From Pseudothioglobus sp905182815 (GTDB taxonomy: Bacteria; Pseudomonadota; Gammaproteobacteria; PS1; Pseudothioglobaceae), in NCBI RefSeq assembly GCF_048087625.1, contig NZ_CP159805.1:1426001-1490000 (forward strand): 64,000 nucleotides of DNA. Reading direction: 5' to 3'. A program made the translations under genes and the position numbers. Under the pieces are notes generated by a model. That model ran no database searches. It worked only from the letters and a program-made list of their open reading frames with translations, and was not told the origin of the DNA. Below are positions 42,786 through 50,664 of the stretch, one piece after another; the first letter of the stretch is position 1, and the number at the start of each line of letters is the position of its first letter.

Positions 42786-43238
42786 CCTACTCTTGATAGT
42801 TTCGATCATAAGATTCTTAAGCTCCTTCAAAGTGATGGTCGAATGACTGTTACTGAATTGTCTAATCAAATTGGGTTATCTAAAACCCCTTGTTTAAATC
42901 GTATTAAAAAATTAGAGACGTCAGGATATATCAAAGGCTATAAGGCTATTATTGATCATGAGTTAGTTGAGAATAATCATATTGCATTTGTTCAAATTAA
43001 GATGAATGATACAAAAACTGCCGCACTAAATTCATTCAATAGAGCAATTAAAGATATAACAGAAGTAGAACAATGTCATATGATTGCATCAAATTTCGAT
43101 TACTTATTGAAAGTCAGAACGCAAAATATGGAGAGTTATCGAAAGGTCTTAGGTGAAAAAATTTCATCGCTACCAAATGTTCAGCATAGCTCAACCTTTG
43201 TCGTTATGGAAGAAATAGTAACCAGTATGTATAACTAA
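42783..43238 (+). CDS. Lrp/AsnC-family regulator, probable PutR
   Basis: The 151-residue protein has the AsnC-type helix-turn-helix (DHKILKLLQSDGRMTVTELSNQIGLSKT-like region, residues 7-34) and a RAM ligand-binding domain (DYLLKVRTQNMESYRKVLGE near 110). It is divergent from putA, the arrangement of PutR/Lrp-type activators that respond to proline in alpha- and gammaproteobacteria, so regulation of putA is the likely job. It ends 2 bases from the convergent yqeY stop. Confidence 0.88.
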   Translation: MPTLDSFDHKILKLLQSDGRMTVTELSNQIGLSKTPCLNRIKKLETSGYIKGYKAIIDHELVENNHIAFVQIKMNDTKTAALNSFNRAIKDITEVEQCHMIASNFDYLLKVRTQNMESYRKVLGEKISSLPNVQHSSTFVVMEEIVTSMYN

Positions 43239-43240
43239 AA

Positions 43241-43687
43241 CTAGCTTAGTTTGGCTTTAATTAATTGAGAAACAACGCCCATATCTGCTTTACCATCAAG
43301 CTGGCCTTTAAGAACGCCCATTAGCTTACCCATATCTTTCATAGAGTCAGCTCCAGTTTCAGAAATAGCTTTAATAACTGCAGCCTCAACCTCATCTTTA
43401 CTTAGCTGCTTTGGCATGTAGTTATTTATAATTAAAAGCTCTGCTTCTTCAATATCAACCAAGTCAGTTCTTCCAGCATCTGAAAATTGTGATATAGAAT
43501 CTTTACGTTGCTTGACCATTTTTTGAATAACAGACAAAGCCTGCCCATCAGTCAATTCGATGCGCTCATCTATTTCTTTTTGTTTGATTGCCCCTAGAAT
43601 CATACGAATTGCTTTAAGGGCTTCTTTGTCTTTAGCCTTCATTGCTAACTTCATATCGTTAGTAATGAGTTGTTTTAGCTGTGACAT
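43241..43687 (-). CDS. yqeY: GatB/YqeY domain protein
   Basis: The 148-residue protein is the stand-alone YqeY family, related to the tRNA-binding tail domain of GatB (KAKDKEALKAIRMILGAIKQKEID near 17-40, NNYMPKQLSKDE near 90, GKLMGVLKGQLDGKADMGVV at the end). Its exact role is unknown. It is 32 bases downstream of rpsU, the usual partner, and is the last gene of the ribosomal alpha operon here. Confidence 0.92.
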   Translation of the reverse strand: MSQLKQLITNDMKLAMKAKDKEALKAIRMILGAIKQKEIDERIELTDGQALSVIQKMVKQRKDSISQFSDAGRTDLVDIEEAELLIINNYMPKQLSKDEVEAAVIKAISETGADSMKDMGKLMGVLKGQLDGKADMGVVSQLIKAKLS

Positions 43688-43719
43688 ATTTTGATTTACT
43701 TTTGCACTATAAATAGTGA

Positions 43720-43935
43720 TTAGTACATACGTTTACGGTGAATACGATTTTTTGACATTTCTTTATGAGTTCTTTTAACTGCAGCAGCTTTTTTACGCTT
43801 ATTAACCCACGTAGGCTTCTCAAAATACTCTTTTTTCCTAACATCTGTAATAACACCCGCTCTATCACAAAGACGTCTGAAACGACGAAGTGCAATATCA
43901 AATGGTTCGTTCTCTCTTACTTTAATTGCTGGCAT
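43720..43935 (-). CDS. rpsU: 30S ribosomal protein S21
   Basis: The 71-residue basic protein matches S21 along its length (MPAIKVRENEPFDIALRRF and a lysine/arginine-rich end HRKRMY). It helps the 30S subunit use Shine-Dalgarno sites. It normally heads an rpsU-dnaG-rpoD operon; here it follows rplQ by 12 bases and is followed by yqeY, with no dnaG. Confidence 0.95.
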   Translation of the reverse strand: MPAIKVRENEPFDIALRRFRRLCDRAGVITDVRKKEYFEKPTWVNKRKKAAAVKRTHKEMSKNRIHRKRMY

Positions 43936-43947
43936 ATGGTAATTCCT

Positions 43948-44538
43948 TTATGATTCTTTTTTTGACGCTTTAGCTTTAGTTTCTTTTTTAGGTGCAGCAG
44001 CTTTAGTTTCTTTTTTAGATGCAGCAGCTTTAGTTTCTTTTTTAGGTGCAGCAGCTTTAGATTCTTTTTTAGGTGCAGCAGCTTTAGATTCTTTTTTAGG
44101 TGCAGCAGCTTTAGTTTCTTTTTTAGGTGCAGCAGCTTTAGTTTCTTTTTTAGGTGCCTCAATAATAACCTCTTCTTGACCTTCAAAATCAACTAATTGA
44201 ACTAATGCCATTGGAGCTTTATCACCTGTACGAAAACCTGCTTTTAAAATACGTATATATCCACCAGGACGATCTTGATAAAAAGGTCCCAATTGCGTAA
44301 ACAACTTAGCAACCATTGCATCATCTCTTAGTTTAGAGAAAATATGACGACGATTAGCAACGCTATCCGCCTTAGCTCTTGTAATTAAAGGCTCGATAAC
44401 GCGTCTTAATTCTTTCGCTTTAGGAAGTGTTGTTTTAATTGTTTCATGCAGAATTAATGAATTAGCCATATTCTTAAACATGGCTTTTCTATGCGATGAA
44501 TTTCTATTTAATTGTCTACCTGACTTTCTGTGTCTCAT
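43948..44538 (-). CDS. rplQ: 50S ribosomal protein L17 with a PKK-repeat C-terminal tail
   Basis: Residues 1-122 are normal L17 (MRHRKSGRQLNRNSSHRKAM, SLILHETIKTTLPKAKELR, FRTGDKAPMALVQLV). L17 sits by the exit tunnel. After EEVIIE a tail of about 70 residues is built from nearly eight copies of a nine-residue unit close to AAPKKETKA, rich in Lys, Ala and Pro and surely unstructured. E. coli L17 has 127 residues. The frame is intact and ends in a normal stop 12 bases before rpsU, so the tail is likely made. Confidence 0.95.
   Translation of the reverse strand: MRHRKSGRQLNRNSSHRKAMFKNMANSLILHETIKTTLPKAKELRRVIEPLITRAKADSVANRRHIFSKLRDDAMVAKLFTQLGPFYQDRPGGYIRILKAGFRTGDKAPMALVQLVDFEGQEEVIIEAPKKETKAAAPKKETKAAAPKKESKAAAPKKESKAAAPKKETKAAASKKETKAAAPKKETKAKASKKES
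43951..44157 (-). repeat. 27-bp tandem repeat array coding the L17 tail
   Basis: About seven and two-thirds copies of a 27-bp unit (core TTTCTTTTTTAGGTGCAGCA on the plus strand) run head to tail. Differences between copies are few and mostly change Thr/Ser or Pro/Ser, so the array has expanded recently by slippage or unequal exchange. The unit is a multiple of three and stays in the rplQ frame. Confidence 0.93.
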
Positions 44539-44547
44539 TATTTATCC

Positions 44548-45528
44548 TTATTCACTCATTAAGTCAACTGGTGGCCAGTTTTCAATTTCTGTACCAAGCT
44601 CTAGATTTTTCTCTGTCAAAACTTCTTTAATTTCATTAAGTGACTTACGCCCCAAGTTTGGAGTTCTAAGTAAGTCTTGCTCTGATTTTTGAATCAAGTC
44701 ACCAATATAATAGATTTGTTCAGCTTTCAAACAGTTTGCAGAGCGAACTGTTAATTCAAGCTCATCGACAGCTGATAAATACATTGGAGGAAAGTCATCT
44801 GAAGTTGGTTGTGGCTCCTCTTCGATTACTGGCTCTAACTCAACAAATGAGGATAATTGATCTTGAAGAATTGTAGCAGCTCTCTTAACAGCATCTTCAG
44901 CATTAACTGAACCATTAGTTTCAATAACAATATTTAGTTTATCTAGATTAACTTTTTGTTCAACTCTTGCAGATTCAACAGTAAAGCTTACTCTTTTTAT
45001 AGGAGAGAAACTTGCATCTAACTGAATGCTTCCAATTGTCTCAGAATCAACTGATCTAGCAACAGCAACGTCATAACCGATACCAGTATTAATAACAACA
45101 GTCATTCTAATTTTTCCACCTTCATTCACTGTAGCTATTACTTTCTCAGGATTAAATACAGAAACATCTGTACCATTTGCTTCAATGTCCGCAACTGTAA
45201 GCTCACATGGACCTTGTTTTTCAATAATAACTGTAGCGCTATCACTTGAATTTAGGCCAATAGAAGCCTCTTTAAGATTGAGAAGTATATCTAGAACGTC
45301 TTCTTGAACACCTTCAATAGTTGAAAATTCATGCATTACACCATCAATCGCTACTTCTGTGATTGCAGAACCAACCATAGAAGATAATAACGTTCTTCTA
45401 ATTGAATTTCCTAAAGTATGTCCAAAACCTCTTTCAAAAGGCTCTAGAACAACGCGATATTCGTTTTTAGACAACTCAACTGAATCTACTAGTTTTGGTT
45501 TTAGAAAATCTCTTGCACTTCCTTGCAT
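44548..45528 (-). CDS. rpoA: RNA polymerase alpha subunit
   Basis: The 326-residue protein has the assembly domain (EPFERGFGHTLGNSIRRTLLSSM near 32-54) and the C-terminal DNA- and activator-binding domain (TPNLGRKSLNEIKEVL near 292). The length is standard (E. coli 329). It lies between rpsD and rplQ as in the canonical alpha operon. Confidence 0.97.
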   Translation of the reverse strand: MQGSARDFLKPKLVDSVELSKNEYRVVLEPFERGFGHTLGNSIRRTLLSSMVGSAITEVAIDGVMHEFSTIEGVQEDVLDILLNLKEASIGLNSSDSATVIIEKQGPCELTVADIEANGTDVSVFNPEKVIATVNEGGKIRMTVVINTGIGYDVAVARSVDSETIGSIQLDASFSPIKRVSFTVESARVEQKVNLDKLNIVIETNGSVNAEDAVKRAATILQDQLSSFVELEPVIEEEPQPTSDDFPPMYLSAVDELELTVRSANCLKAEQIYYIGDLIQKSEQDLLRTPNLGRKSLNEIKEVLTEKNLELGTEIENWPPVDLMSE

Positions 45529-45537
45529 ATTTAATTC

Positions 45538-46164
45538 CTATTTAGAATACAATTCAACGATTAATTGCTCTGAAATATCTGAAGATAATTCATCGCGAGC
45601 AGGGACATTTTTAAAAACACCTTTTAATGCTTTATTATCAACATCCAACCACTCTGATAATCCACTTTGACCAGAAATTTCAAGTGCTAGTTGAATTCGG
45701 CTTTGTTTTTTTGCTTTTTCTCGAACAGAGATTTCATCATTTGCACTTACTTGAAAAGAAGGTATATTAACCAGCTTGCCATTTACTACAATTGACTTAT
45801 GAGACACTAATTGTCTTGCTTCGGCACGCGTTGAAGCGAAACCCATTCTATAGACAACATTATCAAGACGACACTCAAGAAGTGATAGTAAATTTTCACC
45901 AGTTGGCCCTTTTTTTGCACTAGCTTTTTTATAATAAAGACTAAATTGCTTTTCTAATACACCATAAATACGTCTAACTTTTTGCTTTTCACGGAGCTGC
46001 AATCCATACTCACTTCCTTTTTGACGACGGGCATTTGCTCCGTGAACACCAGGAAGTTGTGTTAATTTACATTTGGAATCGATAGATCTAATTCCACTCT
46101 TAAGCTCTAAGTCCACACCTTCACGGCGTGCTAATTTACATGTAGGACCTGTATATCTTGCCAT
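45538..46164 (-). CDS. rpsD: 30S ribosomal protein S4
   Basis: The 208-residue protein starts MARYTGPTCKLARREG and has the S4 RNA-binding fold (RLDNVVYRMGFASTRAEARQ near 93). S4 initiates 30S assembly and in gammaproteobacteria represses the alpha operon by binding its mRNA near rpsM. Confidence 0.97.
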   Translation of the reverse strand: MARYTGPTCKLARREGVDLELKSGIRSIDSKCKLTQLPGVHGANARRQKGSEYGLQLREKQKVRRIYGVLEKQFSLYYKKASAKKGPTGENLLSLLECRLDNVVYRMGFASTRAEARQLVSHKSIVVNGKLVNIPSFQVSANDEISVREKAKKQSRIQLALEISGQSGLSEWLDVDNKALKGVFKNVPARDELSSDISEQLIVELYSK

Positions 46165-46173
46165 AATTTATCC

Positions 46174-46560
46174 TTATACTCTACGTTTCTTAGAAGGACG
46201 ACAACCATTATGAGGTATAGGCGTCACATCTGTTATTGATTGAATTTTTAAACCTTGTGCATTCAAGCCTCTGATTGCAGAATCACGTCCTGGGCCTGGG
46301 CCTTTAACTCGAACCTCTACATTTTTCATTCCAAAAGCTTGAGCCTTTTCACCACAATTACCTGCTGCAACTTGAGCTGCAAAAGGCGTTGATTTTCTTG
46401 AGCCTCTAAATCCTGCTCCACCTGAAGTTGCCCAGCATAAAGTGTTCCCATGACGATCTGTAATCATCACAATAGTATTATTAAAAGTTGCATGAATATG
46501 TGCAATACCGTCAGAGACGATCTTCTTAGATTTTTTCTTAACTGTTTGCTCTTTTGCCAT
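46174..46560 (-). CDS. rpsK: 30S ribosomal protein S11
   Basis: The 128-residue protein shows the S11 core (AHIHATFNNTIVMITD, GFRGSRKSTPFAAQ, VKGPGPGRDSAIR) and the basic end RPSKKRRV. It forms part of the platform that contacts mRNA at the E site. It sits between rpsM and rpsD. Confidence 0.97.
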   Translation of the reverse strand: MAKEQTVKKKSKKIVSDGIAHIHATFNNTIVMITDRHGNTLCWATSGGAGFRGSRKSTPFAAQVAAGNCGEKAQAFGMKNVEVRVKGPGPGRDSAIRGLNAQGLKIQSITDVTPIPHNGCRPSKKRRV

Positions 46561-46577
46561 AATAACTTATGCCTTAA

Positions 46578-46931
46578 TTATTTAATTAAACGACGCGGAC
46601 CCTTGCGAGTTCTAGCGTTTGTTTTTGTTCTTTGACCACGTAACGGTAATCCCTTTCTGTGACGTATACCACGGTAGCAACCTAAATCTCTTAGGCGTTT
46701 TATGTTCATTGCAACATCACGCCTCAAATCACCTTCAACTTCAAATTGAGAAACAGCTCCACGAATTGCTTCTAGTTGATCTTCAGTTAGTGCAGACACC
46801 TTAGTGCTTTGCTCTAATTTAAGTGTTTTACAAATTAGTTTTGATCTAGTTTCTCCAATACCAAAAATTGATTGTAAACCAATTACAATATGTTTATTTG
46901 TTGGAATATTTATGCCTGCAATACGTGCCAT
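46578..46931 (-). CDS. rpsM: 30S ribosomal protein S13
   Basis: The 117-residue protein shows MARIAGINIPTNKHIVIGLQ, RDLGCYRGIRHRKGLPLRGQ and a basic C-terminal tail that reaches towards the P-site tRNA. It is the first gene of the alpha operon; a strong promoter and a leader hairpin lie in the 113 bases before it. Confidence 0.97.
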   Translation of the reverse strand: MARIAGINIPTNKHIVIGLQSIFGIGETRSKLICKTLKLEQSTKVSALTEDQLEAIRGAVSQFEVEGDLRRDVAMNIKRLRDLGCYRGIRHRKGLPLRGQRTKTNARTRKGPRRLIK

Positions 46932-46961
46932 ATAATCTACCTATGCCTCTAAAAATTTTAT

Positions 46962-46987
46962 TTTTGAATGGATAATTCCATTCAAAA
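46962..46987 (-). promoter_or_regulatory. Leader hairpin before rpsM, candidate S4 control element
   Basis: A perfect 10-bp stem (TTTTGAATGG with CCATTCAAAA, loop of six bases) lies in the rpsM leader, ending 31 bases before the ATG. In E. coli S4 binds a folded leader at this place to shut off the alpha operon. The fold here looks simpler than the E. coli pseudoknot, so the role is inference. Confidence 0.4.
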
Positions 46988-47010
46988 TTTTATAGTTGAA
47001 AAATCGTGCA

Positions 47011-47039
47011 ATTTTACTTTGTAAATGAACGCCTGTCAA
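47011..47039 (-). promoter_or_regulatory. Alpha operon promoter
   Basis: The minus strand has a perfect TTGACA (47034-47039), a 17-base spacer and TAAAAT (47011-47016). Transcription would start near 47004, giving a leader of about 73 bases before rpsM. The -35 box lies 5 bases past the rpmJ stop. Confidence 0.75.
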
Positions 47040-47044
47040 TGTCA

Positions 47045-47158
47045 TCAACCTTGTCTCTGCTTATGGCGAGGCTCTTTACATATGACACGAATTACTCCAT
47101 GTCTTTTAATAATTTTGCAATCTTTACAAATTTTTTTAACTGATGCTCTTACTTTCAT
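47045..47158 (-). CDS. rpmJ: 50S ribosomal protein L36
   Basis: A 37-codon frame from the ATG at 47158 gives MKVRASVKKICKDCKIIKRH and ends RHKQRQG. The zinc ligands of the C+ form are present (Cys11, Cys14, Cys27, His32). It lies 9 bases after secY, its canonical neighbour at the end of the spc operon. Confidence 0.95.
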   Translation of the reverse strand: MKVRASVKKICKDCKIIKRHGVIRVICKEPRHKQRQG

Positions 47159-47167
47159 AACTTACCC

Positions 47168-48448
47168 TTACTTTAAATTTGCTTTGCGCATTAAGCCTTC
47201 ATACTGATTGGACATCATATGAGACTGCGCTTGTGCTATAAAATCCATTACTACAACAACGATAATTAAAAGACTAGTTCCACCAAAGTAGAACGGAACG
47301 TTCCAATACAAAATTAAAAACTCTGGAAGTAGGCATACTGCTGTTATGTAAATAGCACCTACTGCTGTTAGTCTTGAAGTTACTGCGTCTATATAGTCTG
47401 CCGAATGCTGTCCAGGTCTAATGCCTGGTATAAATCCACCTGATTTCCTTAAATTATCTGCTGTATCTTTCGCGTTGAAAGTAAGAGCTGTATAGAAAAA
47501 GGTAAAGAAGATAATGGCAGCACCATAAAAAATTATGTAGAGAGGCTGGCCTGGTGAAATGCTTGAAGTAATATCTGCTAACCATCCCATTCCCTCAGAT
47601 TGAGAAAACCATCCACCTAAAGTTGCTGGAAATAAAATAATACTTGAGGCAAAAATAGGCGGAATAACACCTGCCATATTAATCTTGAGTGGTAAATAGG
47701 ATGTCTGACCACCAACCATTTTTCTTCCCTGTTGTCTTTTAGCATAATTAACAGCAATTCGTCTTTGTCCTCTTTCCATGAAAACAACAAAAGCCATTAC
47801 AAGAACTACCATTACCAACATAAGTACGACAACAAATACACTTAACTCTCCCGTACCAACCATACTAAGAGTATTACCAAATGAAGCTGGCAAGCCTGCA
47901 ACAATACCTGCAAAGATTATCATTGAAATTCCATTACCAATTCCTTTCTCACTAATCTGTTCACCAAGCCACATCAAAAATAAAGTACCAGTAGTTAATG
48001 TAACTACTGTTACAAAACTAAAGGTTAGGCCAGGATTTGTAACTAACGCTACGCCTCCACCTGACTGAGACTGAAGTGCAATTGACACTCCATATGATTG
48101 AAATACCGCTAAAAATACTGTACCCATTCTAGTATATTGAGTAATTGTTCTTCTTCCTCTATCACCTTCTTTTTTAAGTTGCTCAAACTTCGGAACAACT
48201 GATGTCATCAGGTTCATAATAATTGAAGATGAAATGTAAGGCATGATTCCAAGCGTAAAGATTGATAAGCGTTCTAAGGCTCCACCTGAAAACATATTCA
48301 TCATTCCTAGAATACCAGTTCTGTTATCTTCCACAAGTGAAGCTAACGCAGTCTGTGATATAAATGGAATCACAATATGCGTTCCAAGTCTGAAAACGAT
48401 TAAAGCACCAACTAAGTATAGGATGCGTTTTAATAGATCGTCACTCAT
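47168..48448 (-). CDS. secY: Protein translocase subunit SecY
   Basis: The 426-residue membrane protein has ten helices, including the plug region after TM1 and the conserved cytoplasmic loops (VNYAKRQQGRKMVGGQTSYL near 232 and NLRKSGGFIPGIRPG near 340). It forms the SecYEG channel. It lies in the spc operon between rplO and rpmJ; length is normal (E. coli 443). Confidence 0.97.
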   Translation of the reverse strand: MSDDLLKRILYLVGALIVFRLGTHIVIPFISQTALASLVEDNRTGILGMMNMFSGGALERLSIFTLGIMPYISSSIIMNLMTSVVPKFEQLKKEGDRGRRTITQYTRMGTVFLAVFQSYGVSIALQSQSGGGVALVTNPGLTFSFVTVVTLTTGTLFLMWLGEQISEKGIGNGISMIIFAGIVAGLPASFGNTLSMVGTGELSVFVVVLMLVMVVLVMAFVVFMERGQRRIAVNYAKRQQGRKMVGGQTSYLPLKINMAGVIPPIFASSIILFPATLGGWFSQSEGMGWLADITSSISPGQPLYIIFYGAAIIFFTFFYTALTFNAKDTADNLRKSGGFIPGIRPGQHSADYIDAVTSRLTAVGAIYITAVCLLPEFLILYWNVPFYFGGTSLLIIVVVVMDFIAQAQSHMMSNQYEGLMRKANLK

Positions 48449-48452
48449 ATCC

Positions 48453-48887
48453 TTACTCGCTTATGGTTCCTTTAGCAGCCTCAATAGCTGCTTTAGCACC
48501 CTTAGTTGGCTTAATTCCAACTAGGTTAATAGCGCGATTGATTTCACCTGAAAGCATAACCTTGACTCTTAATATATTTTTAGTAACTAGGTTGTGCTTC
48601 TTAAGAACATCAATATTGATATCAGTTTCAGTTAACTTATCAAGCTGAGATAGTGTTACCTGAGATGTTATTATAGAAACCCTTGACGAGAAACCAACCT
48701 TAGGCAATCTTCTTTGAAGTGGCATCTGACCACCTTCAAAACCAACCTTCGAAAATCCACCAGATCGAGATTTTTGACCTTTATGACCTCTTCCAGCTGT
48801 CTTACCCATTCCAGAACCAATGCCTCTTCCGACACGCTTCCTGCTAGTTTTTTCACCTATTGCAGGCTTCAAAGTATTTAAATTCAT
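48453..48887 (-). CDS. rplO: 50S ribosomal protein L15
   Basis: The 144-residue protein begins MNLNTLKPAIGEKTSRKRVG and has the glycine- and basic-rich N-terminal extension (GRGIGSGMGKTAGRGHKGQK) that threads into 23S rRNA. It sits 4 bases upstream of secY and 3 bases downstream of rpmD. Confidence 0.97.
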   Translation of the reverse strand: MNLNTLKPAIGEKTSRKRVGRGIGSGMGKTAGRGHKGQKSRSGGFSKVGFEGGQMPLQRRLPKVGFSSRVSIITSQVTLSQLDKLTETDINIDVLKKHNLVTKNILRVKVMLSGEINRAINLVGIKPTKGAKAAIEAAKGTISE

Positions 48888-48890
48888 TAT

Positions 48891-49196
48891 TTAACCCTCT
48901 ACTTTTAATAAGTAAGACACTTTATTAATCATGCCTCTTACTTCTGGTGTGTCCTCAAGAATAACCGTATGGTTAATTCTTTTTAATCCTAAACCAGTTA
49001 CTGTCGCACGATGCTTAGGAAGGCGGCCATAAAAACTTTTAATTAATGTCACACTTACCGTTGACTTTGTAGACACAGCTTTTTTAGTAGGTACTTTTTT
49101 AGTTTCAACTACTTTAGAAGTTGCAACCTTAGCAACTACTTTTTTAGGAGTTGACTTCTTAGGAGCTGCTTTTGTTTCTACTTTTTTCTCAGCCAT
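48891..49196 (-). CDS. rpmD: 50S ribosomal protein L30 with a lysine/alanine-rich N-terminal extension
   Basis: Residues from about 45 on are ordinary L30 (SVTLIKSFYGRLPKHRATVT, LGLKRINHTVILEDTPEVRG). Ahead of this lie some 44 extra residues made of Lys, Ala, Thr, Val and Pro (ETKAAPKKSTPKK and similar), absent from E. coli L30 (59 residues). The chosen ATG at 49196 overlaps the rpsE stop by one base (TGATG), with GGAGAAG upstream; an in-frame GTG at 49199 is less likely. No Met codon lies between the ATG and the L30 core, so the extension is probably translated. Confidence 0.93.
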   Translation of the reverse strand: MAEKKVETKAAPKKSTPKKVVAKVATSKVVETKKVPTKKAVSTKSTVSVTLIKSFYGRLPKHRATVTGLGLKRINHTVILEDTPEVRGMINKVSYLLKVEG

Positions 49197-49714
49197 CACA
49201 CTTCTCCAGTAATTTGTTCAACCGTTTTACCTCGCTTTGCAGCGACTATTTGTGGCGATGACATTTGAGTTAAGCCTTCAACAGTAGCTCTAACAACACT
49301 AATTGGGTTACGAGTACCATTACACTTTGCCAAAATATTATGAACTCCAACTGCCTCTAAAACACTTCGCATGGGTCCACCAGCAATTACGCCTGTTCCT
49401 TCAGAGGCAGGCTGCATATATACTTTAGCAGCTCCAACAGATGATGTAATAGAGTAGTGCAATGTTCCATTTACTAATGGGACAGGCTTCATAGCTCTTT
49501 TAGCTTTATCCATTGCTTTTTGAATAGCTAAAGGAACTTCACGAGCTTTTCCAGTTCCATATCCAACTTTTCCATTTCCATCACCAACAACTACTAGAGC
49601 AGAGAAACCAAAAATTCTACCACCTTTGACAACTTTAACTACGCGTCGAATATTAACCAGCTTTTCGATGAATTCACTTTCTTCTTTATAATTATTTCTT
49701 TTATTATCAGCCAT
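49196..49714 (-). CDS. rpsE: 30S ribosomal protein S5
   Basis: The 172-residue protein shows the S5 double-stranded RNA-binding domain (VVKGGRIFGFSALVVVGDGN, GYGTGKAREVPLAIQKA) and the C-terminal domain (GPMRSVLEAVGVHNILAKC). It takes part in decoding accuracy. Its stop overlaps the rpmD start. Confidence 0.97.
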   Translation of the reverse strand: MADNKRNNYKEESEFIEKLVNIRRVVKVVKGGRIFGFSALVVVGDGNGKVGYGTGKAREVPLAIQKAMDKAKRAMKPVPLVNGTLHYSITSSVGAAKVYMQPASEGTGVIAGGPMRSVLEAVGVHNILAKCNGTRNPISVVRATVEGLTQMSSPQIVAAKRGKTVEQITGEV

Positions 49715-49738
49715 TCTTTAAACCTTAAGTTTACTTAA

Positions 49739-50086
49739 TTAAAAATCTAATCCACCTTCTCTTGCCGCTTCAGCAAGGGCTTTTACTCGTCCGTGATACT
49801 TAAATCCTGAACGATCAAATGCGACCTTAGAAACTTTAGCTTTTTTAGCAGCCTTTGCTATCAAATCTCCCACCTTTGAAGCGGCTTCAACATTTCCACC
49901 ATTCTTCATTTTCAAAGATATGCTTGATGCAGAAGCTAACGTTTTCGTCCCACAACCACTAATGATCTGAGCATATATATGCTGAGAAGATTTGAATACA
50001 CATAAACGCTCTACATCTCTTTCAGCATGTTTAGCTCTAAATTTTGTTGCTCTTCTTAAGCGAGCATCTTTTTTTGATAATTTCAT
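49739..50086 (-). CDS. rplR: 50S ribosomal protein L18
   Basis: The 115-residue protein has the basic N-terminus RLRRATKFRAKH and the C-terminal FDRSGFKYHGRVKALAEAAR typical of L18, which binds 5S rRNA. It sits between rplF and rpsE. Confidence 0.96.
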   Translation of the reverse strand: MKLSKKDARLRRATKFRAKHAERDVERLCVFKSSQHIYAQIISGCGTKTLASASSISLKMKNGGNVEAASKVGDLIAKAAKKAKVSKVAFDRSGFKYHGRVKALAEAAREGGLDF

Positions 50087-50103
50087 TTAACTACCTTAAT
50101 CAA

Positions 50104-50649
50104 TTATTTTTTCTTAGCAGCTTTACGAACAACCTGCTCATCTGTATAACGAACGCCTTTACCTTTATATGGCTCTGGAGGACGAAATGCTCTAATTTCT
50201 GCTGCAGCTTGACCAACTTTCTGCTTATCAATACCTTTAACAATAACCTCTGTCTGCGAAGGAGTTTCAACAGAAATACCTTCAGGCAAATTATAGTTAA
50301 CTGGGTGAGAAAAACCCAAAGTTAAGTTTAATACTTTACCTTGCGCTTTAGCACGATAACCAACTCCAATTAGTGTTAGCTTCTTCTCCCAGCCTTCGGT
50401 AACGCCTTTAATTAAATTTGCTGTATTTGCTCTTACTGTTCCAGCCTGAGCCCATGCGCTTTTTTGTTCTTTCTTACTAACTGCATTTGGCTCAAAGGTT
50501 AATACATTATCATGATTAGAAACAAGGACTGCTGAATTAACATGCATTGTCATTTCACCAAGTTTTCCTTTGACCGAAATTAATCCTTCAGCTTGCGAAA
50601 TATTTACGCCTTCAGGGATTGTAATTGGTGCTTTTGCAATTCTAGACAT
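50104..50649 (-). CDS. rplF: 50S ribosomal protein L6
   Basis: The 181-residue protein has the two L6 folds; LIGVGYRAKAQGKVLNLTLG is near 92 and the C-terminal signature PPEPYKGKGVRYTDEQVVRK near 157. It lies near the factor-binding centre of the large subunit. Confidence 0.97.
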   Translation of the reverse strand: MSRIAKAPITIPEGVNISQAEGLISVKGKLGEMTMHVNSAVLVSNHDNVLTFEPNAVSKKEQKSAWAQAGTVRANTANLIKGVTEGWEKKLTLIGVGYRAKAQGKVLNLTLGFSHPVNYNLPEGISVETPSQTEVIVKGIDKQKVGQAAAEIRAFRPPEPYKGKGVRYTDEQVVRKAAKKK

Positions 50650-50664
50650 TCTTAATCTCCAATA

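Noticed and set aside
43951..44157. Regular 27-bp repeats that look like a short CRISPR array
   Set aside because: There are no spacers; the units abut head to tail, keep a triplet frame and encode the L17 tail.
43917..44192. A 91-codon minus-strand frame with Leu/Lys repeats
   Set aside because: It is the L17 tail repeat read in another frame; it has no ribosome site and no family match.
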